From Micromonospora sp. RHAY321 (GTDB taxonomy: Bacteria > Actinomycetota > Actinomycetes > Mycobacteriales > Micromonosporaceae): DNA of 64,000 nt. Below are positions 1 to 9,152 of this stretch, piece by piece. Where the stretch lies: assembly GCF_023896955.1 (NCBI RefSeq), contig NZ_JAMHIW010000002.1:620001-684000 (forward strand), read 5' to 3'. Position numbers and translations under genes: made by a program. How positions within the stretch are numbered: position 1 is the stretch's first letter; each line of letters starts with the position of its first letter. The notes beneath the pieces are model-generated. The model saw nothing but the letters and a program-made list of their open reading frames with translations. It had not been told where the DNA came from and searched no databases.

Positions 1-1893
1 GTGCTGGCGCACGAGCTGCTACCGGCCGAGCGCTCGGGGCTGCACCGCCGCTACGCCGAGGCGCTGACCTCGGCACCGGGCGAGCTGCACCAGGCCAGGC
101 TGGCGCACCACTGGCGGCTGGCCGGCGAGCCGGCGCGGGCACTGCCGGCTGCCGTGGCCGCCGCGCAGGAGGCCGAGCGGCTGCACGGCTACGCCGAGGC
201 GCACCGTCACTGGTCGGTGGCGTTGCAGCTGGCCGGCGACCCGGCCTCGGTGGCGGTGGACCGGGTCGAGTTGCTCGGGCACGCCGCCGAGGCGGCCCAC
301 CACTGCGGTGAGCACGCCCGGGCGTTGGCCCTGCTGGAGGAGTTGGCCTCGGTGCAGGGTGGTGAGCCGAGCTGCGCACTGCACATCCGTCGGGCCCGCT
401 ACCTGGCCGCCGCAGGGCGCTCGGCGTTGGCCGAGGAGGAGTACCAGCGGGCGCTGGAGGCGGCGGACTGCTCACCCCGCGACCGGGCCACCGCGGCCGC
501 CCACCTGGCCGAGCTGCTGCTGCACCTGGGCCGGTACGCCGACGCCGGCCGGCGGGCCCGGGAGGCGCTGGAGTTGGCCGCCTCGGTGGAGGGCTCCGCC
601 ACCGAGGTGGTGCTGGCCAGTGCGGCGCTCGGTTTCAGCGACGCCTACCTGGAGGACCCGGACGCCGGGCTCGCCGTGATGCGCCAGGCCCTCGACACCG
701 CCGAGCGGGCCGGCAAGCCGGAGGATGTGGCCTGCGCGTACCTGCACCTGGCGGAGCTGCTGACCGGGCCGCTGAACATCCTCGAAGAGGGCGTGGTGGT
801 GGCCCGGCGGGGCGCCGAGCGGGTTGCCGAGTTGGGGCTGGGCCGCACCTGGGAGACCCGGCTGCTGGCCATCGCCACCAACGGCCTGTTCCGGGTGGGC
901 CAGTGGGCCGAGGCGGAGAAGGTGGTCGCCGCCGCACTGCGGCACCGCCCGTCCGGCGCGGACGCCGTCGAGCTGCTGCTGGCCCGGTGCCGGCTCTCGG
1001 TGGGCTACGGCGACATCACCGCCGCCGACCGGGACCTCGACGCGGTTGCCACCGTGCTGGCCGGCGGCGGCGCACGGCACGTCATCCCGCTGCTCACCCT
1101 GCGCGCCGGGCTGGCCATGTGGGAGGGCCGGCACGATGTGGCGCGGCAGGCGGTGCAGCGCGGCCTGACCGAGAGCCGCTCCGACGACGTGACGATCCTG
1201 TCCGCGCTGGTCTGGCACGGCCTGCGGGCCGAGGCGGAGGCGCACGCCAGCCGCACCGTCGCGGTCGACCCGACGGCGGTACGCCGGCTGCGGGAGACCG
1301 CCGAGCGGGTGGCCCGCAAGAGCGCGTCCGCCGCCCGGCCGGTGCGCTCGGTGGTGGACGCCTTCCTGGCGCTGTGCGCCGCCGAGGTGAGCCGCCTGGA
1401 CGGCAGCGACCCGGAGCTGTGGGCCAACTCGGTGACCGAGTGGGACCGCCGCAACCACCCCTATCCCGCGGCGTACTCGCGTCTGCGCCAGGCCGAGGCG
1501 CTCCTGGCCCGGCGCAGCCGGGTGGCCACCGCCGGCAAGCTGCTGCGCGAGGCGTACGCGGTGGCGCAGGGGTTGGGCGCGGTGCCGTTGACCTCGGAGA
1601 TCCGGGAACTGGCCGGGCGTGCGCGGGTGCCGCTGGAGGAGCGCGAGGCCCCCAACGGTGCCCCGGGCGCGGCGGCGGCCGAGCCGGTCGACGACGAGCT
1701 GGCGGCGCTCACCGCGCGGGAGCGGGAGGTGCTCTCCCTGGTCGCCGAGGGCCTGACCAACAGGGAGATCGGGCAGCGGCTGTTCATCAGCGAGCGGACC
1801 ATCGGCGTGCACGTGTCGCACATCTTCGACAAGCTCCAGGTCCGCACCCGCGTCCAGGCCAGCGCGATCCAACTGCGCAGCCGACGCGCCTGA
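1..1893 (+). CDS. LuxR-family transcriptional regulator (LAL type), 5' end outside the window
   Basis: This is the C-terminal 630 residues of a large regulator. Residues about 1-550 are Ala/Leu/Glu-rich helical repeats of the TPR kind. Residues about 567-630 form a LuxR helix-turn-helix, seen in LTAREREVLSLVAEG and ISERTIGVHVSHI. The opening residues (HELLPAERSGLHRRYAEAL) match the stretch that normally follows the AAA/STAND ATPase module of LAL regulators, so the gene almost certainly begins upstream and the GTG at position 1 is not its start. It is likely a cytoplasmic DNA-binding activator. Its target is unknown and no biosynthetic genes adjoin it on the right. An 8-bp hairpin covers its stop codon (1890-1909). 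Confidence 0.85.
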   Translation: MLAHELLPAERSGLHRRYAEALTSAPGELHQARLAHHWRLAGEPARALPAAVAAAQEAERLHGYAEAHRHWSVALQLAGDPASVAVDRVELLGHAAEAAHHCGEHARALALLEELASVQGGEPSCALHIRRARYLAAAGRSALAEEEYQRALEAADCSPRDRATAAAHLAELLLHLGRYADAGRRAREALELAASVEGSATEVVLASAALGFSDAYLEDPDAGLAVMRQALDTAERAGKPEDVACAYLHLAELLTGPLNILEEGVVVARRGAERVAELGLGRTWETRLLAIATNGLFRVGQWAEAEKVVAAALRHRPSGADAVELLLARCRLSVGYGDITAADRDLDAVATVLAGGGARHVIPLLTLRAGLAMWEGRHDVARQAVQRGLTESRSDDVTILSALVWHGLRAEAEAHASRTVAVDPTAVRRLRETAERVARKSASAARPVRSVVDAFLALCAAEVSRLDGSDPELWANSVTEWDRRNHPYPAAYSRLRQAEALLARRSRVATAGKLLREAYAVAQGLGAVPLTSEIRELAGRARVPLEEREAPNGAPGAAAAEPVDDELAALTAREREVLSLVAEGLTNREIGQRLFISERTIGVHVSHIFDKLQVRTRVQASAIQLRSRRA

Positions 1894-1909
1894 CCGACCG
1901 CTCGGTCAG
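1890..1909 (+). terminator. Short hairpin over the stop codon of the LuxR regulator
   Basis: CTGACCGA, loop CCGC, TCGGTCAG: a perfect 8-bp stem overlapping the TGA stop (1891-1893). It is probably a weak terminator or a 3'-end stabiliser; there is no U-tract, as is common in actinobacteria. Confidence 0.45.
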
Positions 1910-2027
1910 CCTTCGCGTGTGCGCGCCGGGATACGTCGTTCTACTGATCCGACGTACGGGTGTCGGCTGAAAGGCTGAGCACCGTCGACGACGGCACGGG
2001 GGTGCCGCGGACCACCATGGAGGAGAG

Positions 2028-2798
2028 ATGACCGAACCGGTCTGGGGGCCCGTGCACCGGGACATCGTCGACCTGCTCGCCGACCACCCCGCGGACGTCC
2101 CGGCGGTGGTCGACCACCTCACCAAGCTCCAGGACCTGCTGGTGCGGCTGCCTCCGTTGGAGGAGAGCTGCCCGTTGGCCGACTTCAACAAGCTGTACCT
2201 GACCATCACCAGCAGTGTCCTGGACGGGCTGTACGACGACCGTTTCGTCGACCCGGCGTTCCTCTCCCGGTTGGACGTCGAGTTCGCCGCGCGGTACTTC
2301 GACGCGATACGACTGTGGACCGACTCCAGCCCGGGCACCCCGAAGGCCTGGTCGTGTCTGTTCGAGCGGATGCGTGGGCCGGATGCCCGTCCACTGCCCT
2401 CGGCGGCCGCCGGCGTCAACGCGCACATCAACTTCGACCTGCCGTTCGCGCTGGTGACCACGTTCGATCACCTGGAGTCGGAGCCGGTCGACGGCAGCGA
2501 CCAGCACCACGACTACCTCGAGATCAACAACATCTTCGCGGACAAGATCCCCGGCCTGCGCCGGGGCTACCTGGAGCGGTGGCAGCTGCTCATCGACATG
2601 CTCAACGGTGACATCGACGACTGGTACCAGGGGGAACTGGTCGAGTACACCCGCGATGTCGCCTGGCGTAACGCGCAGAAGATCTGGCGGTGCCGGCACG
2701 ACCCGGACGCCCGCGAGTGTGAGCGCACGCGGTTGGACGACAACGCCGCGGCGCTCGGCCGGCTGCTGCTCTCGCCCCTGGGGGCGTTCCTGCAGTAG
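2028..2798 (+). CDS. DUF5995 family protein
   Basis: A soluble 256-residue protein starting at ATG after GGAGGAGAG. It resembles the actinobacterial DUF5995 family: a short N-terminal domain (PVWGPVHRDIVDLL), a central helical region with FNKLYLTITSSV, the conserved stretch NAHINFDLPFALV, and a YLEINNIF segment. His-rich and acidic positions (SDQHHDYLEIN) could bind a metal, but that is inference. The reaction is unknown. It stands alone, 134 bp after the LuxR gene and before a 14-bp-stem terminator. No signal peptide or membrane segment is visible. Confidence 0.75.
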   Translation: MTEPVWGPVHRDIVDLLADHPADVPAVVDHLTKLQDLLVRLPPLEESCPLADFNKLYLTITSSVLDGLYDDRFVDPAFLSRLDVEFAARYFDAIRLWTDSSPGTPKAWSCLFERMRGPDARPLPSAAAGVNAHINFDLPFALVTTFDHLESEPVDGSDQHHDYLEINNIFADKIPGLRRGYLERWQLLIDMLNGDIDDWYQGELVEYTRDVAWRNAQKIWRCRHDPDARECERTRLDDNAAALGRLLLSPLGAFLQ

Positions 2799-2813
2799 CC
2801 GGGACGGGGGGTT

Positions 2814-2849
2814 CCCGCGCTCCGCCCCGGGGGGTGGGCGGAGCGCGGG
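2814..2849 (+). terminator. Strong hairpin terminator after the DUF5995 gene
   Basis: A perfect 14-bp stem CCCGCGCTCCGCCC/GGGCGGAGCGCGGG with an 8-nt loop, 15 nt after the DUF5995 stop codon. Confidence 0.7.
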
Positions 2850-2952
2850 GACGCGTCCCGTCCGCCAGCCCGCGCATCCCGTACGGCCGCCCGGGGGTTT
2901 CGGGCGGCACCGGGGGAACGGTCGGTCGGCCCGGGGGGTGTCGACCGGCTGT

Positions 2953-2989
2953 CACCGCCGGCCGGCCCGCCCCGGGCCGGCCGGCGGTG
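2953..2989. repeat. Perfect 17-bp inverted repeat with 3-nt loop
   Basis: CACCGCCGGCCGGCCCG pairs perfectly with CGGGCCGGCCGGCGGTG across a CCC loop. It lies in the 361-bp gap between the DUF5995 gene and the 3160 gene and is separate from the terminator at 2814-2849. The rest of the gap is G/C-rich without a convincing gene. A 37-codon frame from ATG 3050 to TGA 3163 overlaps the next start as ATGA, but its Arg/Pro-rich product is not recognisable. Confidence 0.5.
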
Positions 2990-3159
2990 GGGCCGGAAGA
3001 TCCGGCGATCCGGGGGTGTCGCCCGGCCCGTTGCGGGTACGCCCGCGCCATGACCGTCCTGGCCCGGCGCCGGCCCGCCGCCCGCCCCCGGCCCGCGCGG
3101 CCCGGCCCTCTGCGGCCGGGTGGCCCGGTGTCGCGACCCGTGCTCCGACCGGGTGCCGG

Positions 3160-3561
3160 ATGACCGGCGCCGTGACGCGGTTCCCGTTCCGCTTCGACCC
3201 GGTGTTCCGCCCGGCACTGGCGCTGCTGGGCGTGCGTCCGGGTACGGCGTGGGTCGCCGTCACCGACCGGGAGCTGCTGATCCGGTACGGGCCGTGGCGG
3301 TTGCGGACCGACCGGGACAACGTGACCGGCGTCGAGGTGAGCGGCCCGTACCGCTGGTGGCGGGCGATCGGTCCGCACGTGTCGCTGGCCGACCGTGGCG
3401 TGAGCTTCGGCAGCAGCACCGCCGCCGGGGTCTGCCTGCGCTTCCGGGTGCCGGTGCGGGCCATCGCGCCCGCGGGGTGGCCCCGGCATCCGGCAGCCAC
3501 GGTGACGGTCGCCGATCCCCCCGCGCTGGCCCGGTTGTTCGCTCCTCCGGACCTGCCCTGA
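3160..3561 (+). CDS. Hypothetical protein, 133 aa
   Basis: I do not recognise this family. The start is ATG 3160; GTG 3172 is a later alternative. The product is soluble and predicted beta-rich: FRFDPVFRPALALLGV, then alternating strands such as TAWVAVTDRELLIRYG and RLRTDRDNVTGVEVSG, as in small PH-like membrane-associated folds. No signal peptide or transmembrane segment is visible. The start overlaps the stop of a short upstream frame by ATGA, and no clear Shine-Dalgarno site precedes it. It is followed closely by the permease gene. A role cannot be assigned. Confidence 0.6.
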   Translation: MTGAVTRFPFRFDPVFRPALALLGVRPGTAWVAVTDRELLIRYGPWRLRTDRDNVTGVEVSGPYRWWRAIGPHVSLADRGVSFGSSTAAGVCLRFRVPVRAIAPAGWPRHPAATVTVADPPALARLFAPPDLP

Positions 3562-3648
3562 GCAGGCCATCCGCCTGCCCGGTTCCGCCGGTCGGGTCGC
3601 TGGGCACCGCCTACCGTCGGATCAGGACCTGCGAGGGTGGGACGGGCG

Positions 3649-5745
3649 ATGGCTGAGGAGCACCGGGGGAAACCCCGACGCGGGGGCGGGCGTCGCCACC
3701 CGCCCACCGGTCTGGACCCGGCGCTGCGCGCCGCTCGCGACCCGGCCCGCCCGCACCGGGGCGGCCGGCAGGGCGTGGTGATGCCGGAACGGGTGGCCAG
3801 CCCGGTCCGGCCGGCGGCGCCGGCCAGCCCGCTGCGCCGGTGGCTCTTCCAGCACCGGGTGCAGCCACCCGGCCCGGAGGCCACCGAGGGGCAGAGCCGG
3901 GCGCACGCGTGGTGGCAGGTGATGTGCCTGACCGGCGTGGACTACTTCTCCACCCTGTCGTACCTGCCGGGCATCGCGGCGGTCGCGGCCGGGGCGCTCT
4001 CCCCGCTGGCGACCCTGCTCATCGTCGCGCTCACCCTGTTCGGGATGCTGCCGATGTACCGCCGGGTGGCCCAGGAGAGCCCGCACGGGCAGGGCTCGGT
4101 GGCGATGCTGGAGCGGCTGCTGCCGTTCTGGCGAGGCAAGGTCTTCGTGCTCGTGCTGCTCGGTTTCGTGGCCACCTCCTGGATCATCACGATCACCCTG
4201 TCCTCGGCCGACGCGACCGTGCACCTGTTGGAGAACCCGTACCTGCCGGACGCCCTGCACGGCCCGTGGGTCCCGGTCGTGGTGACCGTGGTGCTGCTGC
4301 TCATCCTCGGTGGGGTCTTCCTGCTCGGCTTCCGCGAGGCCGTGGTGGTCGCGATCCCGTTGGTCGCGGTTTTCCTGCTGCTCAACGCGGTGATCGTGGT
4401 GGTCGCGGTGATCCGGATCGCCACCGAGCCGGCCATCGTGTCGGACTGGACCGCCGCGCTGACGGCGGAGGGTGGCGGGCCGGGCCAGGTGCTGCTCACC
4501 GCCGTGCTGGCCTTTCCGCTGCTGGTGCTGGGCCTGTCCGGGTTCGAGACCGGGGTCAGCATGATGCCGCTGGTGGCGGCCGGGGGAGTGGACTCCCAGG
4601 CCCGGCTGGCGGCCCGGATCCGCAACACGCGGCGGCTGCTCACCACCGCCGCCTTGATCATGTCGGTCTACCTGATCTCGACCACCTTCGTGACCACGGC
4701 GCTCATCCCGGCGGAGGAGTTTCAGCCGGGTGGTGCCGCGAACGGCCGGGCGCTGGCCTTCCTGGCGCACGACTCACTGGGCGAGCTGTTCGGCACCGTC
4801 TACGACGTGAGCAGCGTGCTCATCCTCTGGTTCGCCGGCGCCTCGGCGATGGCCGGCCTGATCAACATCGTGCCCCGCTACCTGCCGTCGTACGGCATGG
4901 CCCCGGAGTGGGCACGGGCGGTCCGTCCGGTGGTGATCGTCTACACCGTGGTCAGCGTCGCCATCACGATCGCCTTCCGGGCCGACGTCAACGCCCAGGC
5001 CGGGGCGTACGCCACCGGGATCCTGGCGATGATGGTCTCCGGCGCGGTGGCGGTGACCATCTCCGCGGCCCGCCGCCACCGGCGCTCGGCCGCCATCGGC
5101 TTCACCGTGCTGACCCTGGTGCTGCTGTACGCGCTGCTGGAGAACGTCATCGAGCAGCCGGACGGCATCACCATCTCCGCGCTGTTCATTCTCGGCATCA
5201 TCGTGGTCTCGCTGGTCTCGCGGGTCACCCGGACCACGGAGCTGCGCGCCGTACGGATCGAGTTCGACGAGCCGGCCCGCCGGTTCATCGCCGAGTCACT
5301 GGCCCACGACGGGCAGCTGCACCTGATCGCGAACAAGCGGCAGAGCGGCTCGGTGAAGGAGTACACGGTCAAGGAGCGGGCGCAGCGCGGGATGAACCCG
5401 GTGCCCGGGGCCGCCGACGTGCTGTTCCTGGAGATCGACGTGGTCGACCCGTCGGAGTTCAGCCAGGTGCTGCGCGTGCGCGGGGTGGAGGTGGGCGGTT
5501 TCCGGGTGCTGCGTGCCGACAGTCCCGCGGCGCCCAACGCGATCGCCGCGATCCTGCTGGCCCTGCGCGACGCCACCGGGGTTCGGCCACACGCGCACTT
5601 CGAGTGGTCGGAGGGGAGCCCCATCGCGCACCTGCTGCGCTACCTCATCCTCGGTCGGGGGGACACCCCGCCGGTGGTGCGGGAGATCATTCGCCGTACC
5701 GAGCCGGATCCGCTGCGGCGTCCCGGCATCCACGTCGGCGGCTGA
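3649..5745 (+). CDS. APC-superfamily permease with C-terminal cytoplasmic domain
   Basis: An integral membrane transporter of about 698 residues. After a Pro/Arg/Gly-rich N-terminus (about 75 residues), roughly 12 hydrophobic segments run from about residue 90 to 520, starting near [20 protein letters not shown], a motif typical of amino-acid/potassium APC transporters. The last ~170 residues are soluble ([20 protein letters not shown] onward) and look like a regulatory tail. The substrate cannot be read from the sequence; amino acid or K+ uptake is plausible. ATG 3649 follows GAGGGTGGGACGGGCG; ATG 3781 is an alternative that would drop the disordered N-terminus. Confidence 0.8.
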   Translation: MAEEHRGKPRRGGGRRHPPTGLDPALRAARDPARPHRGGRQGVVMPERVASPVRPAAPASPLRRWLFQHRVQPPGPEATEGQSRAHAWWQVMCLTGVDYFSTLSYLPGIAAVAAGALSPLATLLIVALTLFGMLPMYRRVAQESPHGQGSVAMLERLLPFWRGKVFVLVLLGFVATSWIITITLSSADATVHLLENPYLPDALHGPWVPVVVTVVLLLILGGVFLLGFREAVVVAIPLVAVFLLLNAVIVVVAVIRIATEPAIVSDWTAALTAEGGGPGQVLLTAVLAFPLLVLGLSGFETGVSMMPLVAAGGVDSQARLAARIRNTRRLLTTAALIMSVYLISTTFVTTALIPAEEFQPGGAANGRALAFLAHDSLGELFGTVYDVSSVLILWFAGASAMAGLINIVPRYLPSYGMAPEWARAVRPVVIVYTVVSVAITIAFRADVNAQAGAYATGILAMMVSGAVAVTISAARRHRRSAAIGFTVLTLVLLYALLENVIEQPDGITISALFILGIIVVSLVSRVTRTTELRAVRIEFDEPARRFIAESLAHDGQLHLIANKRQSGSVKEYTVKERAQRGMNPVPGAADVLFLEIDVVDPSEFSQVLRVRGVEVGGFRVLRADSPAAPNAIAAILLALRDATGVRPHAHFEWSEGSPIAHLLRYLILGRGDTPPVVREIIRRTEPDPLRRPGIHVGG

Positions 5746-5782
5746 CGGGGGTACGCGCGGCGTACGCCTGGCGAATTTGAAG

Positions 5783-5803
5783 GTGAATGACAGCACTATT
5801 CAC
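5783..5803. promoter_or_regulatory. AT-richer promoter stretch with inverted repeat before the beta-helix gene
   Basis: GTGAAT-N9-ATTCAC sits in a relatively AT-rich patch (about 5770-5840) between the permease stop and the beta-helix gene start at 5926. It is a candidate operator or promoter element; no regulator is identified. Confidence 0.35.
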
Positions 5804-5925
5804 GTTCACACCTTCCTGTCCGGATTGCGGATTTATCGTGACGTCTGGTGGTCGGCGGCACGTCGAGCCCCCCGCGCCCGGATCGACGCGCGGTCACGTC
5901 ACGCAGGCAGGAAGGTAGGCACCTC

Positions 5926-7437
5926 ATGTCCACGTACCGAGGAGGAGACCGCCCGGCTCGACCAAGACGGCGGTCCCGATGGTTCTTAGCCGGTGGGTTC
6001 CTGGCCGGGAGCCTCGTGGTGGGAGCGGCCGGCGCGGCCGGGGTCGCCGCCGCCGCCGACCGGGACCTCTCCCTCCCGGGCCTGGGCAGGCTGACCGCCG
6101 CCGCACGGGATGACGACGACCGGCGGGCCGACGACCGGTCCGGACCGGAGCGCGACGGTGGCGAGCAAGGCCGACCGGGCACGCCGGGCACCGGCAAGCG
6201 GGGGGTCGTGTCGGTGCCCTGCGACGCGGCGAAGCTGGTGGCGGCGCTGGTGACTGCCAACGCCGAGGGCGGCGCGGAGCTGCGGCTGGCGCCCAAGTGC
6301 CGGTACACCCTCACCGAGGCGTTCCACGAGACCGACCGGTACGACGGCGGGATCCGGGACGCGCGGGAGGCGGCCGACGCCGCCGAGACCCCGGGCGACG
6401 CTGAGGCGCCACCGCGCAACCCGGCCGACGACACGGCCGGCCTGCCGGTGATCTACCAACCCATCACGATCGACGGCGCCGGAGCCACCATCGCCCGCGA
6501 TGCCCATGCCGCGGCGTTCCGCTTCTTCACCGTCCGCGACGGTGGCGAGCTGACCCTGCGCGACGTGGAGCTGCACAACGGCCGGTCGGCCATCGAGGGC
6601 GGCAGCCTGCACGTGGTGCACGGTGCCACGGCCGTCGTGGAGCGGGTCACCGTCACCCAGAGCACCTCACTGTCCCCCGAGGGCGGCGGTGGCGGGATCT
6701 TCAACGACGGCAACATGGTGGTCACCGACTCCACCTTCATCGGCAACAGCGCCGCCGGCGCCGCGGGCAAGGGCGGGGGCCTGCTCAACGGTGGCGTGTT
6801 GACGCTGAAGCGCTCCGAGTTCCACCGCAACAGCGCGAACGCCTATGGCGGAGGGCTCGGCAACTACCGGGGCGCGGCCGAGGTGGAGAGCACCTCGTTC
6901 GCGCAGAACAGCGCCGTCCAGGGCGGCGGGCTGGCCAGCTTCTCGGCCCGGACCAAGGTGTACGACACCGAGCTGCTGAACAACACCGCGCAGGTCGGCG
7001 GCGGCGCCGCGAACTCCGACGCGGTGCTGGTGATGCGCAAGATGACCATCCGCGGCAACACCTCCACGGTCAACGGCGGCGGCATCTCCAGCGTGCAGGG
7101 CCTGCTGCCGCTCGACGACAGCGTGGTCGACGGCAACACCACCCACGGCATCGGCGCCGGCATCTACGCCGCCAGGTCGAACCTGCTGGTGCGTGGCAGT
7201 GACGTGACCGGTAACGAGGCGGTCGGCGCGGCGTCCAGGGGCGGTGGCATCTACGCCACCGCGGGCTCGGTGGCGATCTTCACGAGCAAGGTCACCCGGA
7301 ACGCGGCCACGGTGAAGCCGGGCGGCATCTTCGGCGAGCACGCCCAGGTCAAGATCGACGACGAGAGCGTGGTCGTCGACAACGAGCCGACCAACTGCGA
7401 GGGCAGCGCGGTGCCGATCGCGCACTGCTTCCGCTGA
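5926..7437 (+). CDS. Secreted right-handed beta-helix repeat protein
   Basis: A 503-residue exported protein. ATG 5926 follows GCAGGAAGG. A basic N-terminus (RPRRRSR) and a hydrophobic core (WFLAGGFLAGSLVVGAAGAA) form a signal peptide ending near residue 45. From about residue 165 to the end there are repeated turns of the form GGGI-N-G---V-DSTF-GNSA, the polymorphic-membrane-protein/pectate-lyase style of parallel beta-helix. A disordered Asp/Arg/Gly linker joins the two. Two Cys near the C-terminus (NCEG, AHCF) may form a disulphide. It is probably a cell-surface or extracellular protein; no catalytic residues can be named. Confidence 0.8.
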   Translation: MSTYRGGDRPARPRRRSRWFLAGGFLAGSLVVGAAGAAGVAAAADRDLSLPGLGRLTAAARDDDDRRADDRSGPERDGGEQGRPGTPGTGKRGVVSVPCDAAKLVAALVTANAEGGAELRLAPKCRYTLTEAFHETDRYDGGIRDAREAADAAETPGDAEAPPRNPADDTAGLPVIYQPITIDGAGATIARDAHAAAFRFFTVRDGGELTLRDVELHNGRSAIEGGSLHVVHGATAVVERVTVTQSTSLSPEGGGGGIFNDGNMVVTDSTFIGNSAAGAAGKGGGLLNGGVLTLKRSEFHRNSANAYGGGLGNYRGAAEVESTSFAQNSAVQGGGLASFSARTKVYDTELLNNTAQVGGGAANSDAVLVMRKMTIRGNTSTVNGGGISSVQGLLPLDDSVVDGNTTHGIGAGIYAARSNLLVRGSDVTGNEAVGAASRGGGIYATAGSVAIFTSKVTRNAATVKPGGIFGEHAQVKIDDESVVVDNEPTNCEGSAVPIAHCFR

Positions 7438-7467
7438 CCGGCGACCCGCGCACCATCCCGAGCGCGG

Positions 7468-7499
7468 CCGGCCGCCCCGACGATCGTCGGGGCGGCCGG
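7468..7499. terminator. 32-bp perfect palindrome, bidirectional terminator
   Basis: CCGGCCGCCCCGACGA followed by its exact reverse complement. It lies between the convergent beta-helix gene (ends 7437) and the oxidoreductase gene (ends about 7520), which supports the oxidoreductase ending before this point. Confidence 0.8.
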
Positions 7500-7519
7500 T
7501 GTCGTCCCGGACGACGGCG

Positions 7520-8474
7520 TCAGCTCGACGCGCGCAGCCGCCCGGACAGTTCGCCGGCGGTCGAGGAAGCCGTCCGGGTCGGGGCCGGCGTTCTGCAGCA
7601 CGATGTGGTCGAAGCCCGCCTCGACGTACGACCGGACCTTGGCCACGTGCGGCTCCGGGTCCGGTCCGACGGCGAAGAGTTGGCGGACGTGCTTCTCCTC
7701 CACGTACGAGCTGGCCGCGTCGAAGTTGACCGGGTTGGGAAGTTCGCTCATCACCTTCCAGCCGGTGACCATCCACCGGCTGGTCTGCAGCACCGCCTGG
7801 ACCGCCTGCTGCTCGTCCGTGGCCCAGGCCAGTGGCACCTCGGCGTAGCGGGGGCCCGCCCCTCCGGCGCGCCGGTAGTGCTCGACGATCGACGCCTCCG
7901 GCTCGGTGGCGAACAGCCCGTCGCCGAGCTCGGCGGCGAGCCGGGCCGACGCCTCACCGCTGGCCGCGACGGCGATCACGGGCGGATTCTCCGGCAGGTC
8001 GAAGACCCGCGCGTCCTCCAGGTGCAGGTGCCGGCCCTCGTACGACTGGTAGCCGCCCTGCCACAGCAGCCGGATGATCTCCAGCGCCTCGCGCAGCCGT
8101 TCGTGCCGGCCTCGCACGCTGGGGAAGCCCTGCCCGACCACGTGCTCGTTGAGCCGCTCGCCGGCGCCGACGCCGAGGGTGAACCGTCCGTCGGAGATCA
8201 GTGCCATGGTGGCGGCGGCCTGCGCGATGATCGCCGGGTGGTAGCGGACGGTCGGGCAGGTGACGCCGGTGGCCAGGCGCAGGGTCGTGGTCTTCGCCGC
8301 GATGGCGCCCAGGACGCTCCAGGTGAACGACGAGTGGCCCTGGACGTCGAGCCAGGGGTGGAAGTGGTCGCTCATCTCCACGAAGTCGAAACCGACCTGC
8401 TCGGCCCGGACGGCCTGCCGGATGATCTCCTGTGGCCCGTAGCCCTCCGAGGCCAGCTTGTAGCCGATCTGCAT
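7520..8474 (-). CDS. F420-dependent LLM-class oxidoreductase, 3' end frameshifted
   Basis: A luciferase-like TIM-barrel enzyme of the family typified by F420-dependent glucose-6-phosphate dehydrogenase-like proteins (MQIGYKLASEGYGPQEI, FDFVEMSDHFHPW, FTLGVGAGERLNEHVVG). It is expected to transfer hydride with coenzyme F420; the substrate is unknown. The start is ATG 8474. The reading frame is normal as far as NAGPDPDGFLD (codon 7562-7560), then runs on without a stop to 7251, through the terminator and into the opposing gene. Skipping the single C at 7559 gives AGELSGRLRASS and a TGA at 7522-7520, the C-terminus expected for the family. A 1-nt insertion (or 2-nt loss) is therefore likely, real or from sequencing. 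Confidence 0.8.
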
Positions 8475-8652
8475 GCCACACTCCCGTGTTCCGTCCCGCG
8501 GCTGACGCCGCGTCGTTCCCGGCCTCCAAGCCGACAAACGTGACCGAGGCCGGCGAGATAGCCTCCTAGGACGGCTTAGCCGCGGTGACGCTCGTCCCGG
8601 CGCTGGCAGGGGACCCCTGCTGTGGAGGCGCGGTTCTGGTCCGGGCAGCGAA

Positions 8653-8683
8653 CGGCCCGCGCCCCGGAGGAGGGCGCGGGCCG
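8653..8683 (-). terminator. Terminator hairpin of the small membrane-protein gene
   Basis: CGGCCCGCGCCC/GGGCGCGGGCCG, a 12-bp perfect stem with a 7-nt loop, 13 nt past the stop of the minus-strand gene ending at 8696. Confidence 0.65.
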
Positions 8684-8695
8684 GGCGTCTTCGTC

Positions 8696-8902
8696 CTACT
8701 TGGACGGCTCGGGCAGCTTGCAGTCGACCTTCGGATTGGCGCCGATGTAGTTCAGGGGCCCGGCCACGATGGTGACCAGGATGGTGCCGGCTTCGGCGCA
8801 GTTGGTGTCGTCGCCGCTGTAGTAGCCCCGCTGGCCGCCGGCGATCGCGCCGATAATCAGCCAGATCACGACGATGACTCCGAGTATCGAGGTGCCGCGC
8901 AT
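8696..8902 (-). CDS. Small single-pass membrane protein, 68 aa
   Basis: ATG 8902 has an excellent site (AGGAGG, 6 nt spacing). The protein has one hydrophobic segment (ILGVIVVIWLIIGAIAGG, residues about 5-22), then a hydrophilic part with two Cys (DTNCAEAG and VDCKLPEPSK) separated by a second moderately hydrophobic stretch (GTILVTIVAGPLNYIG). Similar unnamed small proteins are common in Micromonosporaceae. Function unknown. It is monocistronic with its own terminator. Confidence 0.65.
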   Translation of the reverse strand: MRGTSILGVIVVIWLIIGAIAGGQRGYYSGDDTNCAEAGTILVTIVAGPLNYIGANPKVDCKLPEPSK

Positions 8903-9152
8903 CGCTGCCTCCTGAGGGAATGTGGTGGATCGAGGTGCAGGCGTTGTACCCAATCCCGTCTCGCGGCTAACGGTTGCCCGTGACGACCCCCCGGGGATCG
9001 TCCGTCCGGCCGGCGCTGTCCGCCGTCGGTACGGCCCGGGATCGGCCGCCCGCATCGCCCGCGGCCGGTCGGCTATCGGATCGACGACCAACCCGGCCGC
9101 GGTGCGGGCCGCCGGACGTAGAACTGCGTCAGGCCCCCGCCGAGGAGGACTC

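Noticed and set aside
7251..7519. Extension of the LLM oxidoreductase to 7251
   Set aside because: It would run through a 32-bp perfect palindrome and about 190 bp of the beta-helix gene, and the added residues do not fit the family; a frameshift at 7559 explains the data better.
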